Part shown: positions 39,251-49,655 of the stretch, one piece after another
How the letters are laid out: every line of letters begins with the position of its first letter
How positions within the stretch are numbered: position 1 is the stretch's first letter
Assembly: GCF_008831285.2 (NCBI RefSeq)
Contig: NC_045140.1
Span: 12,584,505 to 12,648,504 of the forward strand
Length of the DNA: 64,000 bases
Source of the DNA: Nymphaea colorata
Lineage: Eukaryota > Streptophyta > Magnoliopsida > Nymphaeales > Nymphaeaceae
Direction of reading: 5' to 3'
Position numbers and translations under genes: made by a program
The notes under the pieces: model-generated
What the model was told of the DNA's origin: nothing
Database searches by the model: none
The model's input: only the letters and a program-made list of their open reading frames with translations

Positions 39251-41942
39251 CATCAAATCAGTTAAAGATGCCTTTTTCATTATCTCCTCTACCTTCCATT
39301 GACGGTTTCACATATCAACATACAAAAAAAAAATGGAGTCATTCTCCAGTGCCAAATTCTGGACTTGCATAGGTATAGCAATCACTTGGGCTTTTTCACT
39401 CCTTAGCTTGGAATTCCAACTCTTGTTCAACGATGAAGTATCCTAGAACTGAAAAGGTAAGTAAGAAACTCCTAGAATTGGAGCAGGCATCTACCTGCTT
39501 TGTTGAGAACCAAAATGTATTTGAAAAGGAAGTAGGTGGTGACTTCAAGCTCCCTGCACATAACAAGGTTGACATTGGGAATTCAGAAATTAATGTGTGG
39601 AGTCCTTTAGGTGCATCGGTTCAAGATAATATTTGAGGCTTACTGGATACCAAGCATGTGAAAGGAAGAAAAATCCATGAAACTGAAAGCAACATGATCA
39701 TAAGCTCAAGAAATCTTTTGATGGTCAAAAACATGAATCAGCTGGTTCATGCCAAAATGTAACACAACCGTCTGCTTCTCTGAAGGACAATGAAGCAAGG
39801 GATTCAAGCAAGCCTTCTGGATCTCATGCACGTGAACAGAGGCCTTCTATGTTGCAACAGGAAAATCCTTCCAGCTTTCATACTGGACTGGACTTTTCTA
39901 AAGAGGCAAAAATCAGGCCACCATGGCAAGGCATCGCACCGAAGGATGGGCAAGAAATCAGTCTATCCTTTCTGGATATTGGCCAAGGATCAGCAGCAAT
40001 CAGGAGCTTCAGAAAATATCAGGAGAGTATCCACTTCTACGTAATTTCAGAATTGTACCTTAAAGCATATTTGCTTGGTGTGATTGATTCACTCCAAAAT
40101 TTGCACTTGATTTGTTGATATTATAGTGAATCCAAGTCCTCCATGTGATCCTTGATCTTCTGTTAGCTCAAATTCTATTATCACCCCTTTATTTGAGAAA
40201 ACATTGAGTGCTAGTGATGCAGGTTGGATAGGGCGCCTGGTGCTGCCAAAAAAGTGTGTAGAGGTATGTTACTGAAATTTTTATTGTCGTCTTTTCTGAA
40301 ACTAAGAACATGTTAGACTTTTTCATCCTCTTGTTTTGCCATATACTAGAGCATCTAACTTGTTTAGAGCTGCTTTCTTCCTTGGACTTCCTTCAATTAA
40401 ATTTAGTTTTTGGTACACTCATATGCTTGATTCTTATGCAATTCTTATTCTTGAACAGACATACTTCCCGGCAATTTCTCATCCTGAAGGACTGCCTCTT
40501 AGGATTCACGATGCAAATGGAAAGGATTGGGTATTTCAATTTCGATTTTGGCCAAATAATAACAGTAGGATGTATGTGTTGGAAGGTGTAACATCATAAT
40601 TCAGTCAAAGCAACAGCAAGCTGGTGACATAGGTAATGTGTGCAGCCTGGTCATTTCTTGCTGCTTGTGCATGCAATGCTTGGCACGCAAATAACTAAGA
40701 AGCCTCACAATCATCCTTGTATGTCTCATTAAATTTACACTTTCCGAAGATGAGTTACCTTTTTTTGCATATAAATCAGCAAATGATTGTGATTTCTGTT
40801 CAAGTCATCCAAACTTCACGTATTGACAAAGCTTTCTACCTGACATAGCACTATTGTTTTTGAGTAGTATCCTATTTAATATAAGGCAAGTGGTGTTATC
40901 TTATTAGAGGTCATACTGGAATATAGTATTATGATCAGAATAGGTTCATAGCCCCATAAGAATGTTATTTGGTCATAACTGTATAGGATATATATGGTGG
41001 GCTCTATAAGTAAATGTACCCTATTTAGTACATATTTAGTTGATTTTAATTCTTAGTTTAGTTGAGTTTGGTTTCTAGCTAGACATATGTTGGATAAGTT
41101 GGGATGATGTGGATGAGCAATAAGGAAACTAAGAGAGAACATGGGTAAGCACGTGATTTTATTTGGTTTCCCTTATGGACACAAATTTGAAGGGCATCAC
41201 ACTTAATCCCCTCTCCTCACTCATGGGTCCTATTTCTCATAGCTGTTTAGGTAGTAGTTTTTTTGAAATGTGATTCTAGATTTGATTTGATTTGATTTTT
41301 TTCATTTACATAATCTTATACTAGCTAACTATTTCTTGTAGTCTTGCTATGTTTAGTTGTTTTAAAATGTTGGATATTCTTGAGAAGGCCCTATGGTGTT
41401 TCCGGCACATAGCCATCTAACCATTCATCTTAACAACCCCCCATCTCCAGCATGCGGTAGATTTCCTTCTATTTATCCCTTCTTCTTGTTTGCTCTTCTT
41501 AGCTGGCATAAAGAATTTTCAAGTGTCAAAAGTGAGAGTAAGAGAGGGTGTTCCATCTTCAAGCATCATCGAGCACACTGTCCACCACGCTGCTGGGTCC
41601 TCCATTGAACTTTCTCTTTACAGTTGGGACTTGGTTCCATTTGGAATCGTGTTAAGGTCAGGTCTTATTGGTGAGTGTCAAACAGGTTTAGAGTCTTTAG
41701 ACTTTGAGACCTAGGGTCAGTATGTATCTTTTTTATGTTCCACGTGATTCCAGCCTATGGCCGTGCTCAGTTTAGAGTTAGTTTCATGTAGTGCGTCAGT
41801 TAACTAGAGTCCTCATCATGTGAGACTATTGTTGAAGGCCAATTGTTCGGACTTTCTTCTTGTGGTGCTTGACTTGCCTTCTTTAGGTGCATATTTTATT
41901 TGTAGTCTAATCCAGTGGGGACGTGGGTAGTTTTCTGATTTC

Positions 41943-42060
41943 ATGCTTTTTTGAATCTTAGTTAGAGTGGTTGGTGTCTGATTGTTAAGTGTCGTGTTTT
42001 CTTCATTGAGCTTGTGATTTTGAATATGTATGTTAGTTGCACATGGAATGGTTACACCGA
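41943..42060 (+). repeat. Direct repeat, left copy
   Basis: Shares ATTGTTAA.TG, TTCTTCATTGAGCTTGTG and GTTAGTTGCAC with 43267-43390, at an offset of about 1,324 bp. The pair could be termini of an element or an old duplication. Confidence 0.6.
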
Positions 42061-43266
42061 TTTATATTTTAGAATGTATATGAATATTGGAGCTGTTATG
42101 CCTTGGTATTTACTTTGTGTGTTTGTTTCTCTTCATTAGTTAGTTAGCTGAATTATTTTGCAAACATATATTAGTCATCAATTTGTTTTTTCATTATTTG
42201 TCTTTGGTCGTTGACGCTCCTTATATCACAAGCATTTAGTATTTTTGAAGGTCCTCTGTTTCCGTTGAGTCAATACAACATTTAGTTTTGGTATCAACTC
42301 TTTACAAAGACAGGTCTAACCATGAGTGGCAAACCTGTAAAAACTTCAAAAATCATTCTCTGTTTCAAAGTCGGAAGACTTATGACGTTCTGATATGGGA
42401 TAAAGTTGAATTTGGGTTTGATTGTTGGTTTGAAGTTTCTTGTGTGAAAATAAGCCAACAAAATTTCAATTTTTTTTCAACTTTGAGTATTTTGATATAT
42501 TGTTGTTAAACTTTTCGCTGTTTCTATTTCTCACGAACAAAAGTTTTGAAAACTGAGCTCTATTTCTTGTTTTTTGAATTCTATCTAGGAAACAGATTTT
42601 TCAATTTTACTTTTTACAATTTTTTTAGTGAAATTTTCTAGTTATTATTATTATTTATTTGAGGCTCTGTATCCATATCAAAGCAAATACTCCAACCTAC
42701 ACAGTTTCTGACCTTTTGTTTAGTGGGGAGAATTGTGATTTTGCATATATTTGTGTGTTATTGCTAGGAAAATTATCTAGTAAGGTTTTTGATTGCCTTA
42801 TTTTGTTCGAGCCCTTCCTCACTTGGGTCTCCTGTAGAGTTAGAGCTCAAAACTGTTCATGGGCTGCCAAGCCACTAGGTCCTTGCTTTAGGATCTCAAG
42901 GTGTCACTCTTCCTTCTTGGTGAGTCCAAAGATAGGGATGTGGTGCGACCTCTAGGGTGAGAATAAGGAGGGAGGCATAACGTGCATGGGTGCTTAGGGA
43001 CTTGGTAGGGATTCAGCTTGGTTAGGTGGGTGCTAAAGGACAGGGGCGTGGAGGGTATGGGAGTGATTGAAGTTGGGGAGCTATACATGAGAGAGAGAGA
43101 GGGAAGGAGTGAAGGGGCTTGAGTCTCCTTTGTGCATGTCCATCATTTTCTATACAGCCAATCGAGTTTCTCTAAGTCCAACATGGATCCATTTGGTTGT
43201 CCTTATGAAATTTATGTTTGTTTTTGTGAAGACGTGGTTCAGGGTAGTGCTCGTGGTCAGAATGCC

Positions 43267-43390
43267 ATGCTTGTTTGAGTCTTAGTTAAAGTAGTTGCAG
43301 TTTGATTGTTAACTGTTGTGTTCTCTTCATTGAGCTTGTGATTCTATTTAAATGCAGATACGTTAGTTGCACGTCATGGCTATACCCAGG
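43267..43390 (+). repeat. Direct repeat, right copy
   Basis: Partner of 41943-42060, with substitutions and a short insertion after GAGCTTGTGATT. Confidence 0.6.
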
Positions 43391-43966
43391 TATATAAAGG
43401 ATGCATGTGTATACTAGAGTTTTATAGTCATCTATATTTGCTGCTACTTCTTCTACATCGGTATCTTCACTTTGTTTTGTTTCTCACACACTTGTATGGT
43501 TTTTTGTGGGGGAGACTCTACCTGTCTTCATAATTGTTGATGGTGCAGTAGAACAAGGAGGCAATAGGATGATCTATAAAGATTTAATCATTGGTTCTGC
43601 ATGCATTGTATTTTATCCTAAAATTGGTAGCCAGTGGAAAGGGGTTGTGAAGAAAGGGATTCGGAGCATTTTATCACCTCCTCCTATGCATCAACGTAGC
43701 AGTGCAATTTTTGAAATTATGATCTTATGTTGCTTTTAATGATTTGTGGATTAATTGGAAAACTTTAGATAGGGATTTGCATTTGAGTTTGTATAATTAA
43801 ACTTGTTTAGGTATGAAGCTCAATTTGTGATGGCACATGTACAGGGTTCATCTCTTTTTTTTCATTTTTTTATTGCAGATAGTTGAATTTGGCATCCTTC
43901 ATATATTTCTGCTATGTATTCTTGACATACTTTTAAAAATTTAAGCTATTCAACTGCTGTTTGTAG

Positions 43967-44256
43967 GACCTCTCAAGTATTGGCGCAAGAGAAGCAAAGT
44001 TGATGCGCTGGTTTCCAACTTAGCTGCATGGAATGACGATGCTGTTTCTAGTTCTTTAGATAGTGTTGGCTATTGGGTTGAGGGCTTGCCATTTGTGCAC
44101 TCATTGAGTGGTTGCTGGAAAATTTATCTGGCAACTAGCCCCACAAGAACACCTATGAGGTTCTATGAGAGTACATTCGAAGATATAAATTGCAAAGAGC
44201 TACCAGGCTTGTCTTTTTCTCCCATATGCAAATCAATGGAAGAGTTAGGAAGTTGA
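43967..44256 (+). pseudogene. LacZ-type (GH2) beta-galactosidase, single N-terminal exon fragment
   Basis: An open reading block follows a TTTGTAG acceptor. It reads PLKYWRKRSKVDALVSNLAA, then WNDDAVSSSLDSVGYW and VEGLPFVHSLSGCWKIYLA, and ends near FYESTFEDINCKELP. This matches an early exon of the plant bacterial-type beta-galactosidase (glycoside hydrolase family 2), whose family pattern is WNDDAV..ALDSAAFWV.GLPFVKSLSGYWKFFLA. The expected continuation, VPSNWQ.HGFDRPIY, is missing: after ELP the sequence runs GLSFSPICKS and stops at 44254-44256, with GC instead of a GT donor. No other exon of this gene was found on either side. The exon itself has no stop or frameshift, so the copy is either fairly recent or clipped from a larger duplication. 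There is no ATG. Confidence 0.8.
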
Positions 44257-45408
44257 GCCGCAGGGCCACTGTCTTGTCATTTAGTAGAATATAAAATGTC
44301 GTTGCATGTAAGATTTTCCTGAAACAGAAATGTGTTTTTCTTCTAAAAATCAAATTTACACTAAAATAAATATAGGCTATTATTAATTGAACAACAAATT
44401 GCAATACTACACAAGAATAACTTAATAAGTTAATGAACAATATAATTTTTAATGTCCTTTTTAAGACTCTTTTTTAATACAACAAAAAGGTGATGCCACT
44501 TAACGGGCCTTCTTTTTGGGAGTTTGTCCCAATAAAAGTTGACTTGAGATTTTTAATGAGAAGTGGGTGTTCATAAAAATTTGTCTATATCAAACTTTAT
44601 GTGCAACCTGTACAAAAGAAACACGACAATTGTTATACTCTCTTATAATTGCTATTCATTAAGAAAACATTTTTCCTTTTTTTAATATGGGAAATTTTGA
44701 AATGAGAAACAACATGTGGGGCCTTTGCACATCCCAAGCCATGGGTGGCCCTGTCATTGATGTCAACTAATTTTATGTGACATTATTTTATACTTCTTGC
44801 TCTTTTGCCTATCCACCAAAAGTGGGAGTGGTCATTGTTTCTCTAAGATTTACTAGTGTCATGTTCACTTATGTGACTACTTATCTTTCTATTCCTCTTA
44901 TTCACTTATGTGACTAAATTACTAAGTTGACAAATACCTACACTCTCTGAGTTTCGCAAGGTGACCGCCTGTTCATAAATCCTGCAACCTGTAAAGAATC
45001 TCGAGTCACGCCTATTCAGGTACTAAGGTCTCGGATTGTGAATGCATGGCATTAAGAGAGAGAGATTTCTAAATCTTCGTAAATGTTGTGTTCACAAGTT
45101 TAATTGTAACTAGAACAGGGTAATCTTGCATAGCCAAGAAGAACGAGGTAATTCTACATCATGCAATCACATGCTTTAAGACCTTGTTGTCTTTGATTTG
45201 GTATTTAAAATATTTGCGATCAAATAGTATTTGAACATGCTTTGCTTTTGTGACTTGTTTTTTTCTGTTGATTAAGAACACAAACTTTATATTTGCATTG
45301 TTAAAATTAGTTTGTAATGTCAACACAAAGTTAACTTTTGATGTTCTTCATTTTTATGTTTCTTCGTGCATTGGTGAACATTGACCATGTGAAGTCAACT
45401 TACCCAAT
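44257..45408. other. AT-rich spacer, no gene seen
   Basis: Nothing recognisable on either strand. Small minus-strand frames lack motifs. Confidence 0.4.
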
Positions 45409-45654
45409 TCAATAGCCCACCGTTTGCATTAGTTCTTGTAGTGCATTTTCAAGTAGTCCTCCTTGGAATGCTGGACTATGACCCCATATGCTTATTTTGC
45501 AGCCTTTGGCATTCATTTTCTTTCTATGTAGCCCACCATTTTCTTGACCTAAACATGCAACCTTTGCAGAACTTGGCAAACTCGACCTCCGAACTGGCTC
45601 CTTCACATTGAGACAAATTAAAGTAGCCACATAGAACTTTGATGCTATTGACAT
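45409..45654 (-). pseudogene. Possible PPR-repeat remnant
   Basis: The minus-strand frame reads KISIWGHSPAFQGGLLENAL, then QELMQTVG. This resembles the centre and end of a pentatricopeptide repeat (..SW..MI.GY.QGGLLENAL.LF.QMQ..G). Only one unit is readable and its first helix is poor. PPR proteins act in organelle RNA processing; nothing here would work. Could be chance. Confidence 0.3.
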
Positions 45655-46374
45655 GTGGAACTTTTCTTTATAAAATCTCTAGGGTAGTTAGTTTGTCATT
45701 GCTGTGGATGTGTATGGTGCAATGTTTAGATATTAACTATTCCTTATTTCTGTGTATTGACTAAGTTTTCATTCCTAGAGATACAAGACGGATGTAGGTG
45801 AAACCAAGTAAATAGGCTACTGAGTGAGGCCTAGTTTGTGGATGGTACCTACGTTTCTTTGAGAAGCCTTCCTTAAGTTAATTATGATTTTGAGTCAAGC
45901 AAACCCCCTCCCACTAAAAACTGTTTTTTAGAGGGTCAAGTTGTTTTTACATGTATATTGTATAATTCCCATTTTAACCATATGTAGTTAACAAACCAAA
46001 AAGAATCTTGAAAATTAGTGTCATCTTCTCAGTTGTTTTACTACTTTTTTTCTACTTATATTTTATATTTGACAATGCTTTCCTGAAAAATCATGAAAAT
46101 TGCATGTACATACTGATGTATGTGACTCCATGCTCGTGCAAACCTATAAGTAGCAGCTCTTTCATGAGTTTGCTGAACATTTTGAGAGAATTTGACAAAG
46201 ATAGGTTGTTTACTTATTTTCACCTGCTATGCCTGTGCATCTCATTGCAATGTAGCTTCTTTGCTAACTCTTCCTTCTTTTCCTCGCATATTGTGCAATA
46301 CCTGAACACTATAAGCTGGCTGTTGACGCAAAGTTCCCAGTAATTTTATATCTCAGTCCACATTCAAATTCATT

Positions 46375-46612
46375 TGTTGATATGTACAGTATACTATAAA
46401 ATATATACTACATACATGTATTGTATAGATGTTAATGTATATCTATATACGTATATTAACATATCACACACTATATAAGTATACACATATCACATATATA
46501 ATAGATATATGTATTATATTCCACATATATGTACACACCATTACATTATAGTATAATATAGTACATATGTACATACATATATAGTTTCGAATGTTATACT
46601 ATTTATGCACAT
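46375..46612. repeat. TA-rich low-complexity tract
   Basis: TATATAC, ACATATC and TATAGTATA words dominate. The tract abuts the GC-rich repeat beginning at 46612. Confidence 0.85.
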
Positions 46613-47205
46613 ACAGCGACGATAATGCCGGTGCACAGAGGCATGGCTGCGAGGCTCATCACTACCGGGCCAGGCAAGGGCAGCCTCTTGCTTCATTTCC
46701 AAAGAGCCTCTCGGTTGCTAAGGAGGTTAAGCATCCAACCACGGGCGAGCTACAGGCCTTGGACATTCAAGAACTTCAACCAGGACGGCCGAAGTCGGCT
46801 AGCACTCGGCCAGGTGCATACAAGAAGAACTCAGCCTTGCTTGGTTGAGTGAAACTCATTCAACACCAGTTCTGGGTGGGACACCTTCCTGTTGTGATGC
46901 AGGACAAAGCCAAACCATGTTGACACAACCAGAATCTCTCCATGCGAGACACATCCTTGTGTATGGTGGGGCGTGACAGTGGAACACTAGGTGACACAAG
47001 CCTCCTAGACACGGGTCTGAAACATGTACCACGAGCCAGGTTTTGGTAGTTTATAAATTCAAAGGCCAGACCAACACTTCCTTTTTGGGTTAGATCGTTG
47101 TAATGGGTCGGGCTTACTCCTGCCAGTTTTTGGCAAGACTTGGGACGAGACGACCAAATCAGCTGCATTAATGTTCTACCGAACCGGTTCGACCAGAAGG
47201 GCACT
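46612..47205 (-). mobile_element. LTR fragment, inverted relative to 52083-52780
   Basis: The reverse complement aligns along its length with 52083-52780. Shared words in order are CGGTTCGGTAGAACATTAAT/CGATTCGGTCGACCGTTTAAT, AAGCCCGACCCATTACA, CTCAAAAAGGAAGTG, GGTACATGTT.CAGACCC, ACACAAGGA.GTGTC, TGTCCTGCATCACAA, GGCCGAGTGCTAG and AGCAACCGAGAGGC. Many substitutions separate the copies. By position this is the R/U3 side of the LTR family whose U5 begins at 49656, here in the opposite orientation. Confidence 0.7.
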
Positions 47206-49638
47206 CGCGGGAAGGCATCAGCCTCATGTCCCCCGACGCTTCAACTTTTGGTGGAGTGCAGGAGTTTTCAAGCGATCGGACGGCAGCTGTGATGATTTTT
47301 GCCGAAGAAGGTATGCCTTGGCACCAACGGCCTACCATCGCTGATCGGGCGAAGTGTTCAACTGTAGCAACAACACACAGTGGCTGGAAAACTGCGACTA
47401 TAGGGCGACGGGTGAGCTGCGACGGTCAGCAACAACTGGCAAGCTGCTGCCCTACCCTGTCCAACAACATCACCCAACCACCGCTGAACCGGCAGATCTC
47501 TAACGCAACAAAACCTACATTTGCCTCTCCTTAGGAGTCAATGCCGTAATGACTGGTTGAGGGCATTCCTTGGGTCCACTACTGGCGGAATGCCCTCCTC
47601 GGTTGGTATGCAGTCGCTAGCCGTGGCTAGCGTGGGCAACATTGACTGCATTTTCTGCTTGAAATGACCCACCTGGGTTCTCTTTCCCTGTTCCAGCTCA
47701 AAACCTGTGCAGTATCCTGCTGGGCGTGAGTCCAGTTCTCCTCCTTTGCCCTAACAACTTCATGCTTTGAGCGTGTCAGAGAATCCACTGCGTCACCACC
47801 CTCAAGTTCTGCCCAAGGTTCAGTTCTCTCCAATGCTAGCCGCATGGGAATTTCAACCTCCTAGTCTGGGTACTCTCCTTGGGGGCATTGCGCGGGCTTG
47901 ACCCCCCACTGCACGTTGGCCATAGTGGTCCGGTTCAACAATAGTTGCTCCTCAATGCGACTCATAGTGATATTACACTCCTTTGCCCAAGCTATATATC
48001 TGGTTATCGAGGTCGAATTGGAGCTGTCCTCCTCTGCGTATGGCCAGAGTTTCCCCTTGGTCTCATTCTCCATCGACAGAGCATGTGTAGGGTAACTCCC
48101 TGTTTGCGGCTGATCAGACAAGAAAGGTGCACAGACAAGGGATTGTCTAGATTGCCAAACCTCACCATGCTACTCCCTGTCATGGCTTTCCACCGCACGC
48201 CTCCCCCATGCATTCTGGCCGTAGAAGGTGGAACCTGCGGTGTTGGTGTAGCTTCATGCTGCCCACCAATATTTGACTGGGCCAGACCTCCATTGCCGAA
48301 AGACCCCCGATGGTCAATCACTGCACCACATTGGTCGTGGCAGACAGCTTGGTCCTGGTTGGTTCGGCTCCCCCTGCTCGAGTAGAGACCATAATTCCTC
48401 CTTATCACCAGTCATGCGGTGCTGACGTCCTATTGGTGTCAGTGTTGTGTCCCACTCCTTTGGGTGCCAGTAGTCGTAGCTGACCTCTGACTTCATGTCC
48501 TGGGCCGAGCACTGGCAATGCTCAGTAGCACAGTGCCTGCCCTCATGCCAGGCAGAGCTCCTATGCCTGTCGTAGGAAACACAGGCCAAGTGGCACTGGC
48601 TGACTTCAGCCTGTTGGCCCCACTCCTGGTGCATATTGGGGCGCGTCTTATCCCCCTTGCCATAGTCATTTGCTGTGCTCCAGCCTTCTTCACCCTAGTC
48701 TGTAGAGTTAGTGCAGCTGCGGCCTTCTTCAGCTAGGGTTCTCCTATGTTGTGCGTTGACCCAGACCTATGGTTTGTTGGAGGATAGGCCGAGCCTTTCT
48801 CATGGGAACAGTAACGAATGTTTTTGTAGCCGACACTCTCACTCTGTCTATAGCATCCTCTATCGGTTTCAGGTTCCTCCCAGGCTCGAGAGCTTTCTAG
48901 TTGTTCATACTCACGAGCATATGGCTGAGGGTGACTGCAGCCTTCCCCTGGTTGGCTATAGCCATTGCAGGACTCAATCGTGGGGTGATCCTTTTTGGTA
49001 CTCAATTCCTCGTCTGCACTGTGTCTGCCTTCAATGAGAGCGACAGACTCATCTCACCAACTGCAGACACCGTACATCAAATGGCACAGTTTTTCTTCAG
49101 TCTACTGAAACCGGCCTGTCGTCCACCCCTCCCCCTTACTCTGGGTAGGGTCTCCATATGAGCTTGTTGTAGTCGGAAGGTTCCGTCTTGGGTTCACCTC
49201 CGTGGTTTGTTGAAGGCAGCTTCTCTCTTCTTGCGGCTGGTACTCCAAGGAGCTCCACTCCCGCGGTTCCTCGTGCTCCCAAGGGTCAGTCTGATCATCC
49301 CAGCTTGGATTGACCGCCCTTTTCCACTAGATCAGCAGCGCCTTATTTTCATCTAGCACCTTTCTATAACTGCTCGTTATATTTTTTTCCTACGACCGAC
49401 ACACCGGTTTACTCTGTTTGCTGTCAAGTCAGTTGGTTCCTTCAAGAAAATGCAAAAATTTTCAGATCGTACCGACAAAAAAAACCACTGTGCCAGTTTT
49501 CTTCAATAGTTATGAGACCATATGAGAAATCTCAAGCCAAACCGAGGTCTGTAACCCCAAACAATACTAAGATCACTTCCCCAGATTGTACCTGAACAAA
49601 TGGGCACTGAACTGCGGTAGTCAAATGTATTCAGGGGT
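47206..49638 (-). mobile_element. Degenerate LTR-retrotransposon internal region (gag-like leader)
   Basis: GC-rich sequence lying just inside the primer-binding site at 49639-49651. The minus strand holds long polar, Glu/Gln/Ser-rich stretches, for example WEHEEPREWSSLEYQPQEE and QPYAREYEQLESSRAWEEP, typical of gag or leader proteins. They are cut by stops and frameshifts. No zinc knuckle, protease, reverse transcriptase or integrase motif was seen. The 3' half of the element is missing: the region meets an inverted LTR piece instead of pol. Family assignment (Ty3 or Ty1) is not possible from this. Confidence 0.5.
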
Positions 49639-49651
49639 GGCTCTTATACCA
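49639..49651 (-). other. Primer-binding site, tRNA-iMet-like (decayed)
   Basis: The minus strand reads TGGTATAAGAGCC. The usual plant retrotransposon site complementary to initiator Met tRNA is TGGTATCAGAGC, one base different over 12. It lies 4 bases from the LTR start at 49656. Confidence 0.7.
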
Positions 49652-49655
49652 CCAT

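Larger units (their letters stand above)
33496..40632 (+). pseudogene. VAL/HSI2-type B3-domain transcriptional repressor pseudogene
   Basis: Intact VAL proteins bind RY elements through their B3 domain and silence seed genes. Exon 1 (33496-33623) reads KICFNPKCGTSSSERWWKGW, then RLRSGDVAELYDRC, the VAL N-terminal zinc-binding signature. Exon 2 (35019-35098) reads AYDELRFCEDFH, then after a 1-base deletion WRNCETCGK. Exon 3 (35407 to about 35511) reads RLHCGCIVSAHTFLLLDVGG, then IECIS and TGA (35482-35484) in place of a Cys codon. Linker exon(s) at 39433-40120 include RNQSILSGYWPRISSNQELQ. B3 exons are 40167-40263 ([25 protein letters not shown]) and 40459-40632 ([33 protein letters not shown]), with a frameshift after VTS. 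The last B3 strands (VTFSRMDPEGK) and everything after them, including CW and EAR regions, are absent. The exon-2 acceptor also lacks AG. An LTR-like block (36.0-39.25 kb) fills the intron between exons 3 and 4. Confidence 0.88.
40633..43966. other. Spacer with a direct repeat pair
   Basis: No gene recognised and no later VAL exons found. Two copies of a segment of about 120 bp lie at about 41943-42060 and 43267-43390. Open frames here lack motifs. Confidence 0.4.

Noticed and set aside
48004-48634. Overlapping frames of 100-146 residues on both strands
   Set aside because: Both strands are open because of GC-rich, low-stop composition in retroelement sequence. No plus-strand product is recognised.
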